Positions 22,011 through 33,923 of a DNA stretch of 47,070 nt are shown one piece after another (the stretch's first letter is position 1; the number at the start of each line of letters is the position of its first letter). The notes below the pieces were generated by a model. That model made no database searches. It had not been told where the DNA came from and saw nothing but the letters and a program-made list of their open reading frames with translations. Source of the DNA: Fomitopsis serialis (taxonomy: Eukaryota; Basidiomycota; Agaricomycetes; Polyporales; Fomitopsidaceae); contig NW_025955272.1 in assembly GCF_022376445.1 (NCBI RefSeq), positions 1 to 47,070 of the forward strand, read 5' to 3'. The translations under genes and the position numbers were made by a program.

Positions 22011-24312
22011 TAGCCTTGACAGGTGAGCTGTGCAGGAGGTTCTCATCGATTGTAACGCCATTAAGGCCTAACTCCATAAGCCTTGTACATTCCCCTAGTA
22101 CAACTGCTGCACGGTTTATTGAGTAGACTTCAAACACACTGCATGAGAACCGCACATTCTGGCCACCAAGCCGTGATCGCGTGATTCATCAGTCAGAAGG
22201 CTTGAACTGAGCATAATTATGAATTCCTCAAGACGCATGCAGTTATCTTGGCAACTTACGACCGCAGATTTCAATTCGGTCACTCCGCCAGATCAGCGCA
22301 GTGGTATGTTCATCAATGTAGTTGAGGAGCACCGCTGGTAGCCCCGAGGGGCAGCAACACGTGCATCAACACTTTAGCACTGGCGCAATCTTCAGTTGAA
22401 CGGTGCTGGCATCAATACGAGGACGGAGTCTGAGAAAGTGAGAGACATGTCAAACACACCTCCATGTAGCAACCTTCGCGAGATATGGCGAGATCTGCCT
22501 GCTTCGACAAGTCTATGCGGGTACCAGGCAACGACCCCACTGACATCTGCGGCTGTGGAGCGTGAGCGTGAACCGCATGGTACCCACGGATAGTCTCCCC
22601 ATGACTCACCATGTACGCTCTGTCGAACATAAGCACACAGCATGCTATCAAGCCGTCTGCGTCTTCCACTGGCTCAACGGCCGCGTGTATCATTCTGGGA
22701 ATAGACTTACAAATTAGGCTCCTGCCCTTACGGTTTGTTCAGCTGATCAGTGGTTCTCCAGTGCCCGCGCGCGGAAGCTCCTGCAAGCTCGTGTCGACGA
22801 GTGGCCTCGTAACGTTATACATCAGTTAGCTCCGTAAAACAGACAGATCTACCTACCTCAATATGGCAATCGTAATTGACTGCCTGCTTGTGGACACACA
22901 GCTCGCGCGGAACAGGATATTACGGTGTCAGTCGTAGGTAAATGCGGCTCTGTGAGCAGGCCGCATGCGCGACAGCGCGCCCTGCTCTGCTGGGACGTCG
23001 CCAGGAGAGCTAAACACGATGATGCGCATGGGGCTACCCATCGAGCGCCTGTCGATACCCCGATGTCTTCAATTTGAAGGCAGAGCACTGTACTATGGCC
23101 GTGAAAAGAAACCAGGCAGAGCTTCAGCCTTCACTGAGCAGTGTGGTACTCACTGAGAGGCCAATCTTGTTGTCTCGAAGACCGTCGGTGGCGTACACGT
23201 GTCGAGACCAGAGAGTGGGCATCCTTGATGCATCCGCGAGTCGCAGGTGGGGTCTGCGTACTAACTGCTGTGGTCCTTCTGCCTCGTCGGAGGTCTTTGC
23301 GCCAGCGGGGGAAGGAGGCGGCAAGCAACTTGAAGCGGCAAGTTGGAGACGCCAGCCTGAGCGACGCGTCCAGAAGTCAGACGCCCGATCTACGCGTGAT
23401 TATGTAAGCATGTCGCAGACGGGCCCTGTAGTACAGTAAGTGATACAGTACTTATATCCGGTGATAATTCTACTTTATTCTGCATCTGCTCTCCAGCAAA
23501 TTCCACGACTCGTGTCAAGCCTGCCAGGCTTTCCGTTGATACTATCAACTACGCGCAAGGCCGCGGTCTTAATCTTGCCCACCCGGATGTCATGTGCCTC
23601 GGTTGTAGGCAATGAGAGCCTTTGGTGTCCCCACGCGAGTCGCTGAGCGTAGCCTTCGTGTGCACGGCTTGCTCAACAGGCGTCGCCAGTGTCAGTGTTT
23701 AAATATTGCAATTCTTGGTGCGCCGCGTCAGCGTCAGCCACAGACGCGTCCGTGACAGATCATCACGGTCATGTGTGAGTGACATGCTCAGATTTTCCTG
23801 TCACATGTACACGGGCCCTTGCAGCCTGCCTCCTCCTCGAGCCTCCTCGATTGATTCGCCGTCATAGCAAGTCCTGCATGAGGGTTTATGTAAGAATCTA
23901 TCGTAGCCTTTCAGGCCACAACACTCCTTCCGTAGCGCAGGTAAATCAGTACCACTGATAGCCTCCTTCGCTAATCGCCTAAACGGTACTTATCTTCTGA
24001 ACATTGATGTTTGTGCTCGAATCAGGGTCTACAGACGAAGCGGCATATTCTCATGTTCTTTTGGTCACTCAATTGTACAGTGATCGGGGCATTGGACACG
24101 CAAGGCATAACTTGATGTGACGATATCATCATGACAAAAGGGCACGAGAGTCACGACTGTTGAAGTACGCTATTTCTCAACACCTGTTTTCATTGATACG
24201 AACGTTCCCTGATTCCTTATATTACTTGTGTCTCCAGCATCAGGTCCGCGGCGTAGTCTGAGTGATGCGGAACCACTCACGGACAGCATGACTCGCGACT
24301 ACCACACCCTCT
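22011..24312. other. Long gene-free stretch
   Basis: About 2.3 kb between DUF6533 gene B and the small protein gene. Short frames on both strands (for example 22412-22693 minus, 23074-23439 plus) show no conserved motif or consistent splice pattern. I looked for further DUF6533 exons here and found none that I trust. Confidence 0.4.
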
Positions 24313-24712
24313 TCATGAGGCATGCGGGGGCTTCTGCTTTGCAGAGGAACCGGAGGACTTGGCTTTCGCGTTCTGCTTGGGCGACTTCGCTCCCCTGACC
24401 CCCTTCGTATCTGACCCCATCCCCCAGCCATACGACGCCGACAGCGTACCGAACGCTGCCTCAAAGTTCTTCGGCTGTGCCGCTGGCTTGGGAGCGATTG
24501 TATTGCCCGCCTTCGTCGAGGATTCCGGTTGCGCGGTATCCGGGTTGTGGTGAATCTACGAGAGACTCGGCTTAGCGGCATCCACAACGGAGACCCGAGA
24601 CCTTCAAGTTCTCGCCCACCTTTGGTATCAAAGTCGTTGTCGAGCTGGTTGGGGTGGTTTCCTCCACCTCAGACAAGGGAAGTGTGACTGTGGATGCGGC
24701 GGGCGAGTTCAT
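24313..24712 (-). CDS. Small low-complexity protein with NFEAAFGTLSASYG motif
   Basis: Two exons, 24712-24602 and 24555-24313, give 117 residues. The first half is Thr/Ser/Pro-rich (PLSEVEETTPTSSTTTLIPK). The middle has KNFEAAFGTLSASYGWG, a motif I associate with small uncharacterised proteins of agaricomycetes. The end is Lys/Ser-rich (AKSPKQNAKAKSSGSSAKQK) and likely disordered and basic. No signal peptide or membrane segment. The intron donor is GTCTCG, which is weak, but joining at this site gives ENLK-IHHNPDTAQPE in a single open frame. Function unknown; a nucleic-acid or protein-binding role would be guesswork. Confidence 0.6.
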
Positions 24713-25564
24713 GTTCTGTGGAATGACGAGGCCAGTACAGCAATGCCGTGGACTAGTAGGCAAGTACGTGGTCCAAATTGCTCCTGTGGTCTCTCCTGCC
24801 TACGTATATATAGGATTTTTGTATCCTCAATAAGGTGTAGGACTGGCTATGCTTCCTTTGACTGCGCTCAAGAAGCACTCTTGCTCTGCGGCTCTGAACC
24901 CGGTGGATCCGGCTTGGTGAATGAGCAGTTGATTAACCATATATGGCAACGGACCTTCCCGATTTGGTACCCTTGGGTTGGAGGTACAGCGGACAGAAGG
25001 CCAGGGGCAGTCACCGCAGCTCATTGAAGATGACACACACAGACTGCGGTGAGTCGACATGAGTACTACATAGCGTGGTATCTCACCAGTTCGCCGTTGA
25101 TACCTTGCGGCGCAGCCGGTGGGATGATGTCGGGTGCGAACAAGAGACACTACAGAGTCATCCAAGCGGTAGAATGTTAGATGTGTTGCCTGTGTGTCAA
25201 AAAGCTCCCGGCTGACGACTTTGTCATCCTGAGCCAGGCTTCATACGCCATGCCCGTACTCCGAGTCATTGATTGAACACATAACTTAGTTCTCGTTCGC
25301 CGCTCGGAAACGATGGAGTCAACCACACGAAGGAATTTCCACACTCGAGCCATGGTGCGGAGATGATAAGCATTTCCTCGTTCTGACATGTACTGCGGCC
25401 GCGGCCGTAGGGCAGATAAGCCAAGGGAAAGGTGCGCATGGCTCCTTCCCATAGATGATAGCTTGGGCTGACTCGTTCGATTCAGGTACATGGAAATATT
25501 GTCAATGATGTGTTAGTTCATAAGCGCATTAGGTTAAGGGCTAACTGTATGAAGACCGAATTAC
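24713..25564. other. Intergenic, nothing secure
   Basis: Between the small protein gene and the end of DUF6533 gene C. Open frames at 24827-25165 and 25177-25491 (-) show no recognisable features. Confidence 0.4.
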
Positions 25565-27245
25565 TTAGGGAGAAGCTACGTTCGCTCCCGAAGCCTCCCC
25601 AAGTTCTCTCAGCTCGAAGTCGGAGTCAACCACTTCCTGCGGCGCGTCCGAGTCATCCTTGTCCAGCTCCGGCTCGTTGTCCAGTCCGTCATCGATCGAG
25701 TTCCCAAGGGGCCCAAGGACCTGCGAGAAGTGCAGGTCAGACACGTGTGACGCACTCGAGGTCATTGATGGCGCCAGGGCCGCCTCGCGGAGGTTGAGGA
25801 ACAGCCGCGAAAGAAGGATGGTCGTCGCGCTGACGTGTCCAAACCGTTGAGTTGCGATATACTATGCATGGGCCTAGGGCAAGATGACGCACACATCTGA
25901 CAGCATCGCGACGTTGCTGCCTGCAAAGCTTATCTGCGACTCGTCAGTCGGTAACTGGGCCAAATAGCCTTGCCGTTCAGACGACGTACGGGTGAGACGT
26001 TCAATGCCAGGACGAGGCAGTTCATGAGTAAAAGTGCCCTGCAAGACGTATCAGTACGGTGAAATTTGAAGTTCTCACTGAGCGAACGCACAGGAAATAT
26101 AGGGTTCCTTTTCGATATCATGAGCTGAAACTGTATCATGTACAACTAGGAAGAGCATACCGTCCCGGAGCAAGAGTCTGGTCATCGAAATGTCGATGTC
26201 AACCCCTCTCGCGAGCTTCCGGACTCCGCCAGTGACCTTCCACGTTGCTAGGAGCACCACAGCGTCGGCCAACATTGCACTGACGCGCGCAGCGATCTCG
26301 ACTGGAGCAAGTACGCATGTCATGAGTCGATACGCAGCTCAGGTATCGGAAGACATACGTCTGACGAATGTCGGTCAGTTGCAACGAAGACGCTGAGCGG
26401 GACGCGGTACGGCGAGACAGACATACTTGTACAGCAAAGGCGTGATAGCACCCCGAGTAACCACACAATTACGGGGAGGAGGGGCGGGGGTCACACCAAC
26501 GGTCGACAGGTTTAACTTGTCCGGCAGCCTCAGTATGTCATGCTTGGATCGTCCCCTGATCCGATGGACGTACGATGTTCGTTGCAAACGGTACAAGCGA
26601 GAAGATCATCACCACCGCAGGGAGTCCGTACTTCCTGCCATTGATCGCAAATATGCGCAAGGCGGAGGCAGCTCGAGACGACTTAGTTCATATTCGACGA
26701 GGATTCGATTGCGCTCACCTCCCCAGACGAGATACAAGAAACATACGTTGATCGCTCCGGAAATGTAGAGGATGTAGTAGCTAGGAAAGATGTTGTCAGT
26801 CGCTATAGACGACTGAATTGGTATAATACAGACATCTGGGATAGTATCAGTCCATGCGCGCTGCTCAAAGAACGAGTGTTGTCACTTACTTCACAAGACG
26901 AGGGCGGAAGTATCAGACTGATATTGATCGACAGGAGCAAGGTCGTGGACAGATGCATAGATACGAAGAGGACCGGTATGACGAGACCGATTCTTTTGCG
27001 GCGCCATATCAGTTTGACCTCCGTCATGGCGGTTAGCATCCGATCGTAGGCATAGACAGCTGTACATTATGCGTTCAGCGGGACGTGACGGCAAAGGCTC
27101 AAGCTCCGATAACTCACCTGCACTAGCGATGAGCAGACGGTTGTAGGCGATACTGAACAGTGTATCAGTGTCGCCGAAGATGACCTGGAGCGATACAAAT
27201 GCACGCTTACCGATGCAATAGCTCGGTCAAGGAAGAAGTCGTCAT
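25565..27245 (-). CDS. DUF6533-domain membrane protein C
   Basis: Paralogue of A, B and D; predicted 334 residues, the shortest because its acidic tail is short. Exons: 27245-27211, 27152-27118, 27059-26890, 26835-26834, 26780-26719, 26671-26574, 26515-26427, 26360-26359, 26301-26161, 26107-26092, 26038-25990, 25933-25893, 25829-25565. The signature is AVYAYDRMLTAMTEVKLIW. Later segments match gene A: YYILYISGAINVCFLYLV, LRIFAINGRKYGLPAVV, LLLMNCLVLALNVSP, SRLFLNLREAA and SDLHFSQVLGPLG. The two 2-base exons are AT and AC; the donor after the first is GTCTGT, a weak site. A TATAAATTG lies about 85 bases before the ATG. Function unknown. Confidence 0.85.
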
Positions 27246-28235
27246 GGGTCTTGTTGATGAACACTTTCAACAGCCGTAGAACGTTCTGCAGGGTAGTGCT
27301 GCAGGACAACCACTGCCGCTCGAATAATCAATTTATAAGTATAGGCCCGCATCTGCGTGTAAATCTGCAAAACACAGCATGGCTAGCACGGGCAGTATCG
27401 GATTCATTATCACTTCGCGCCCATATTGCATGGCAGCGGACGAGGCCAGATTCCTTAATGGAATGGAAGAAATCTTGATAGTGGCGAGCTCTGTCATAGT
27501 CGATAGCGCGTCTAGTCGACGATAGTCGGGGTACTCTGTGGCCTTCCAGGGTGTAGAATAACAGCGCTGTTAGCAATATAATTGGAAAGTAGAAGGAAGA
27601 TACACCTCTGTATATTCACCGACTTGCGCTTAGAAGCTTGAGACGATCGACGGATCACAACTTCCAGGCACATGGTCTGTATGTATACTGTCGGAGTGGA
27701 CACACTGTCAACTTTACGAGCATAAAATTACGAAATCAGAGCATTACGCACATGCCATCTCAGGGTATCAGACACTCTAGAATTCATGATAGGCGTTGTT
27801 CCGAGCATGTCCTGGGATCTGAGTGGCAGCCACTGACAGCGCTCACTGGCAGCCACCTCCGGGAGGTACATACCTGTTTCAATGGAGGGCGGTGATTTCA
27901 TTAGACAACGAGTGTTGTATTAACAGATAGAAACTCACTGTGTACCTTGTGTAGCGCCCATAGGACACTGGCCGGAGGGCCACATCATCCGGCGAGCGAC
28001 TCGAGCCTCCCGTCGAGGTCGAGAGAGGGCTGCGGCCAGTTCAGTTTTGATTCCCAAGGAAGAATGTCTCCTATTCTGGCATAACCACCACACATGCAAC
28101 ACGTATGGTCTAGCTCTCCTGGATGTATAAAAAATTGCGGTGCATTGGTTAAGATGGTGGTCGAGGAGGCGGAGTGAGGCTTACCGGGGAGGAGTACGTC
28201 AGTAAGCGCCCGCGGACTACTTTCCTCCTCCCATC
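27246..28235. other. Divergent intergenic region between DUF6533 gene C and the acetyltransferase
   Basis: Apart from the gene C TATA box I see no gene or repeat. It should contain both promoters, since gene C (-) and the acetyltransferase (+) are transcribed away from each other. Confidence 0.4.
27329..27338 (-). promoter_or_regulatory. TATA box of DUF6533 gene C
   Basis: The minus strand reads CTTATAAATTG about 85 bases upstream of the ATG at 27245, matching the motif before gene B. Confidence 0.5.
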
Positions 28236-29797
28236 ATGTCCTCCTCGCGTTCGACGACAATCTCCCTTCCTGCCTCTGAAGATGGAGATGAGCCTCAGCA
28301 ACCTGGGATTCTCCGCGATGCAACCTTCGCTCGCCGCGTAGTATCGCCCTACTCCCCTGCGCAAGTGAATGCGTACCTCGACAAAATTGGCTGGTCGCCC
28401 GGATCGGCGGCAGGGCACCGCAGCTCCCACTTCGAGCCAAACGCCGCAAATCTTCGCAGACTGATGTACTTGCACCTACTAGCATTCCCGCAGGACATCT
28501 CCGCGCTGCACTAGTGAGTGTCGAACGCGTCACTCACGGTATGGTTATGGCTCTGGCGATCAGTGCCCTCCTTGTGATTTTGGCAGTGGTTGACCCGACT
28601 CCTGGCGACCTAGTACACGGGAGCACCACATGCCGGTGACGCCTCAAGAGATGTACGAAAGCATGGTCGTCAGCAAACATGGCAGCTACTGTTTTGGGCA
28701 GAACGGGCTGCTGCTTGGCATGTTGCGAGGACTAGGCTACCGGTAAGTTACGCGTTCAGTCGACTTGTACACGTTCTACCACACCGAAGCCCTGTCTTAT
28801 TCATATCTATAACGTCTGTGATCCATGGTGCAGCGCGTACGCAGCCGCAGGGCGTGTCCTTCTTCCTCCTTCCCCTCCATCTCCGCACTCCGCGACGCTC
28901 GTGTACTCTGCACCGCACCACCTCGTCCTTCTCGTCCAGCCGCACGACGCGTCAGGTCCTCACGGCAACATGACCTACATGGTCGACGTAGGCTTCGGAG
29001 GGACAGGACCCGTGCGTCCAATCCTACTCGCGGACGGCAGCTCAGGTCTGAAGCAACGCACACCAGAGGATGGAGATCATAACGACCCGGACGGGGAAAG
29101 CACAGCCACTGGCGGTTGGATATGGGGCACGTACCCGCCTGAGCGGCATCGTCTCGTTCGTGGCGCATTGCCCGACAGCAGCCTTGGTGCGTCGCGATCA
29201 CCGACTAGTCCGACTGCCTACGCTGAAACTCATAGGGTAGAGACGCACGGAGGCTCGGGTCGCGCCCCTGTCCATGATTGGCACCTCCAGGTCTCGCATG
29301 CGTCCGCTCATCCGTCGAACACCTCCGACACCTCTTCGTCGGCGGAGAAGTCGGAGTGGACCACGCTGTACTCCTTCGCGGAGGCGGAGTTCTTCCAGGC
29401 GGACATCGACGCGGCGAGCTTTGCGGTAAGCCGCATGCCAGGCTCGTTCTTTCTTACCACCATCATCTGCACACGGCGCTTTCTCGTGGTACTGCAGTCC
29501 GCAGAAGACGAGGAAGAGCTGCGGCTACGCGACAAACACGCCTTACCGACATCAATCAACTCTGCTGAGGGTCTAGACCTGGGAGATGTTGGTCCAGGGC
29601 CGTTCGTTGGTAAGTGGAACCTCGAGGGCGCGAGGGCGACGAAGAGGATCGGACGCGAAGTCGTGGAGGAGAAGAGGTTCGTGACGGAAAGTGACAGGGT
29701 GGAGATCCTGAGGGATGTCTTTGGTGTAGGTGTTAGGCCGGAGGACGAGCAGTGGATCGTCGGATGGCCCTCGGCGTTGCCGTCGGACCCAACGTGA
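28236..29797 (+). CDS. Arylamine N-acetyltransferase family protein
   Basis: Three exons (28236-28513, 28614-28742, 28834-29797) give 456 residues. The family transfers acetyl or other acyl groups from CoA to arylamines through a Cys-His-Asp triad. All three residues can be placed: Cys119 in SKHGSYCFGQN, His165 in APHHLVLLV and Asp187 in YMVDVGFGG. The canonical RGG before the Cys region is replaced by KHGS. At the start, YSPAQVNAYLDKIGW and the HMPVTPQEMYE block also fit. The protein is much longer than the usual 270-330 residues because of a hydrophilic insertion after GFGG (about residues 200-300, Ser/Thr/Pro-rich) and an extended C-terminal part. Likely cytosolic; physiological substrate unknown. 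In fungi relatives detoxify plant or bacterial amines, which is only a possible role here. Confidence 0.87.
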
Positions 29798-31881
29798 TGA
29801 ATATTTGTCTCCGCGCCTTTAGCTCGTCGCTCTCAGTACGCATCAGTACTTGAAACACACGATGCCTCTGCGAATCCCAGACCCTTGGCGGCAGATCTTC
29901 TGCTAACTCAGCTTTGCTCCCAACCGCATGTCCTGGATGATGGGAAAGCGAGAAGACATGGCTACGCACCCCAAGGTCGTCGCTGTCAGCGTGCCTTCGC
30001 TGTCGTGAGTAAGCCATCTTACTATCCAGCGCCTCGCCCCCCATGATGACGGTGCGATGAGTGGTCTTTAAATTGCTTCTTCGGCCATCCGCGGTCATGA
30101 TTACTGACACAGTGACAGGAATCAATGCCTTCTACAGGGCCAGCTTCACGTAACTCAACGTTTGTCGCTGACGCCGTATCTCGCACCAATTGATACTGGG
30201 CCATATGTAGAAGACGCCTGGCAGGTGAGCCGCATTCCATTACCTGGCGTTAATGTTGGGGGTACGACGTAAACGCCTCCGACTGCTACACGTCCGCCCT
30301 CAACAAGGTCGTGTTCAGGGTCTGCCTACGGTGTCATCCGGGGATTTGCTAGTAGTCTACGCTCCCGCGAACCTTTGGCATGATATAATAATCGACCTGA
30401 AGTGACGCATCATATAGTTGCTGTCAGATATATCAAGCTTTCTCTGCGGCCTGGACAGAGGTCCATGCTCACAGATGAGCCTTCCAGGGACATGTAGCGG
30501 CACCTGCGCTGCCAGTTAAGGGCGAGCTGTGGCGGTCCAAGACATCTTGGGAGTCGAATCTGTCTCTTCATCTTCCATTCCTCGACTTCAAATCTGTCAA
30601 AGCCGAGAGCGCTTAAGCATGTGTGGATGCTCATCGGATTCGGATTGTTTCTCTGGCCATGCGGCCTCCGCGATGTTGGATGGGCTGCTCCATGCGTAGT
30701 AGTTTCGGTGGTAACAGTCTGAACCATACGGCTCAGCGCTGCTGATCTACAAAGGGGGCAACAGTAGTGCTTCTATCCTATAAGCTTCGGCAGTCTTGAT
30801 GTGTCTCGCGGATTCTGTGGCGACCCTGTATTGATCAATCGTTTAGCATACAGACACGGCTTATGATCAACCCCGTGTGTACGGTCCACAGACCGCAGAG
30901 CCTCTGCCAAAGCCTGTCGAGTCGCCGATCAATATCTGGCGATGAAGGTTTCAGGTGAGTCGCTAACATTAGTGACTGCAGGACACCGGTGCATAGCCAT
31001 GGTCATATGAGTTCATGATCTGCGCCTGCCTGGTTATGGGTGGTGTTGAAAAGTAGCCTCGTCATTCACATGCTGGACATGCAAAACACCGTGACGAAAG
31101 CGACGCCAGTGAAGGTCTGTCCGTGGGGTTTACACGTGCGTTGTCGGGCTAACGCCGTCTGTGGATGTTTCACTCGCTATCTAAACTGTTCAGCGTCACG
31201 ATGTCTCCACGACGGATTCCATCTGGCGTAGGCCACACGATCACTTGGTGCTATCGATTCGTGGTCGATACTCTTCATCTGGTATGCACTATGTAGCGGC
31301 GCTGCCGTTATCTCAATATATTGGCCACTGAATCACGTATCAGTTTTCTGCTGTAGTAGACGAAGACCCTGGATTGGCGAACCAGCGGATGGTATCTTTT
31401 GGCCTGTCGGACGGAAGTATCACTCCATTTTTCAGTACATCACTTGAGTGCTTCGCTGGGAACAGGTGCACTTCCTATCGAAAAGCCTCCGCGGATCATT
31501 CTGAGGTGATGTTCCTTGCTTTAAGATACCAAGCTCTGCGCCGTGGCAGCAGATTCCTAACCTGGGGCGGCTTAACTCGGTTGAATGGCTCCGCACACTG
31601 TTCAACCACGCGTCTCAAACGATTGGTGGTTTACTTCTTGTGGACCTTTCTTTCAATCAGAGCCACAACTATGTGAGAAGGTTCGCATTGTGTTGGCTTG
31701 GAGTCAGATTCTGACGGTGCGCTGCAGCCTTGCAACCAGTGCTGTCGAGGCCACAGCCTGTGAAGGAAGATAAGGCCAGTGGACTCGGCGCCATCCAGGA
31801 CGGCATAAAAGCCTTGGTCGGGGTTATGTATCAAGCAACACTCTTGGGCAATTCGTCTACCTGCGCGGAAACTACACAGAA
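29798..31881. other. Long gene-free stretch
   Basis: About 2.1 kb with no gene I can support. Open frames at 29733-30125 (-), 30410-30727 (-), 31374-31676 (+) and 31631-31906 (-) lack motifs. A CATAAAAGCC at 31804-31813 may be the TATA element of DUF6533 gene D. Confidence 0.4.
31804..31813 (+). promoter_or_regulatory. Possible TATA element of DUF6533 gene D
   Basis: CATAAAAGCC lies about 75 bases before the ATG at 31882, at the same distance as the TATAAAT boxes of genes B and C. Confidence 0.35.
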
Positions 31882-33659
31882 ATGTCGTCAGCCAATGTCG
31901 CAGCAAACGCGTCGTATGAGTTAGTCAATCTCGCGCACATGGGAGCTATTTCTGATCATTGCTGGCTTCATAACAGCATGCTCGTCAATTATGTCTTCTA
32001 TGCGACTGCTGGTAAGGAACAGTCCTTCTGTAGAGCTACTTCTACTGATCAGATGTCCTCAGCTCTTTACTTGTACGATAGGATCATCAGCATCGGACAA
32101 GAGGTTGACTGTATATGGCGACGCCGAAATACCAGGATCATTGTACCGGCCCTCTACGTCATGATGCATTCTTGTGCAATGCTATACCTCCTCCTGAACC
32201 CATTGCAGGACATTCCAAACTGTCAGGTGAGCCAATGACTGGCATGCCCAGGCAGGTCGGATGAACTAACGACCTTTTGCGCGTTCTATCCGTTCACAGA
32301 GGTATGTACACAACCTGATAGGTAGCCTGAGACTTGTTCCGAGACGGCTGTGCCTGCAGCTACTTGGCTTTTTCAATACTACAGATGGTCACCATCTGTC
32401 TCATGTATGCAGTATTCGGAGGTGTGTTTCAAGACTGAACCTTCGGGCTCCTTTGAGCTGAAATGTCTTACATTCACAGCGATTGCAAGTCTCCGTGTAT
32501 ATACAATCAACGGGAGAAGCTGGAAATTGCCAATCGTAGTGATGTTACTTGGACTTACGCCCGTGGCTACCAACATAGTATGACATCGGAGATATACGTT
32601 GACAGCTACTGATGATATGCCTAGTATTGCGCTGCTCGCTGGAGAATGACCGTTTTCCCGCCTTTCAACGGCTGTACCCTCGCGGTCGCTTGGTCTGTCG
32701 CTACCGGACGCTGGTGAGCTTTTTATATGAAACTTTGCATCATGCTCGTGTCCAAGGCCGAGTAACGTCATGCAGGTGTGAGTGAACCGAGCCTCAGGAG
32801 CGATGAGAAGACTGATTGTCAACAGCGGAAATCCTTACGCGATCGAGCATCGTTGTAGCCGACGCTCTAGTGTTTCTGGCGACATGGCGCTCTGCTCGTG
32901 GAAATAATGGGTTGCGACAAGAGGATCATTTCATAGTCAGACCACGGTTATCAAGTTTGCTTCTGAGGGATGGTAAGTGGTCATTGTTGTTACGTACTGT
33001 GCGTTCACCAGTCTCATGGTTCTTCAAGGTGCGCTGCAATTCGGGTACGAACCTTTCACCATCTAGTGATACTGATGTAAAACTAAGCCTCTCTATCACT
33101 GCAGGGCTCTGTTCGTGTTCAACTTAGTCATCGGAATCTTTCTTGTCAAATCGGTGTGTAAATGGTAGACCTTTGCACAACAGAGTCCAGCTAACTTCTT
33201 CCAGAGCGGCTTCCTGGGCACGAACTTCATCATCCTCGAAGATGTGTAGGTCGTATTACTTTTGCGCATGTGATGTCTGTCAGTGCTGATCACCATCCGC
33301 ATGTCTGAAGGGTCACAATCATTTTGCTGTCACGTCTGCTGTTTCATCTGCGCGAGACCCAGCCGCCCCAAGGATTAAGCACCTCTGAGTCCCAGTCGTC
33401 TCGCTCGACCTTCAGGGATGTGCTCAAGCAGTTCAGCGCTATGCTACATGAACTTGAAGCGGCGGAGCCTTCGGATGACCAAGAAATACGTGACAATGTC
33501 GACGATCGCATGGACAACCCCGAAGGCATACGGGACGATAGTGACATCGAGCTTTCCACCGCATGCACCATTGACAGCGAGTCCGAGTCGCCCAATTCTC
33601 GTCCGCTCGGTCAGAGCGTAGAATTGGACTGGGAATTATATAACTCGGCGCGCACCTAG
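31882..33659 (+). CDS. DUF6533-domain membrane protein D
   Basis: The most diverged of the four paralogues; predicted 382 residues. Exons: 31882-32011, 32063-32226, 32300-32301, 32360-32421, 32480-32577, 32625-32713, 32776-32777, 32826-32972, 33029-33044, 33105-33153, 33205-33245, 33311-33659. The signature reads ALYLYDRIISIGQEVDCIW. Later landmarks: YLAFSILQMVTICLMYAV, LRVYTINGRSWKLPIVV, IVVADALVFLATW, FVFNLVIGIFLV and SRLLFHLRETQ, then an acidic Ser-rich tail. Both 2-base exons (AG and GT) have good flanking sites. Exon 1 may hide one more in-frame intron (31911-31976), which would bring the start into line with A, B and C and give 360 residues, but its donor is poor. Function unknown; membrane location inferred. 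Confidence 0.82.
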
Positions 33660-33923
33660 TTACCGTTTGGATAACTTACAACATCGATCTGTTGACGTGT
33701 ATACTCGACACGATATCTTGCCGCAACTAGTCTCCTTGTTACGATTGCGTTCGACTCGCAGATATATTCTGGGATCCCTAGTACTTATCGCCCCTAACTT
33801 ACTTATCTTGAAGTCCACTGGCCGCAGTAGCAGTTAACTAAACGCATATGAACTTGCCTGTTTGGGAAACCGTTGTATGTATCATAACTAAGTACTTACC
33901 GGAAAGGGAGTGCTTGTTCCTCC
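33660..33923. other. Short intergenic between DUF6533 gene D and tRNase Z
   Basis: About 260 bases between two genes on the same strand. It must hold the gene D terminator and the tRNase Z promoter. I see no clear signal beyond an AAGTACTTAC motif at 33890-33899. Confidence 0.35.

Noticed and set aside
22412..22693. Possible further DUF6533 relic (VLMFDRAYMVSHGE resembling the YDRMLTVG signature)
   Set aside because: The match is too short, no neighbouring exon fits, and no splice pattern like that of the intact copies is present.
28149..29201. Minus-strand frames over the acetyltransferase
   Set aside because: Antisense to a well-supported gene with its catalytic triad in place.
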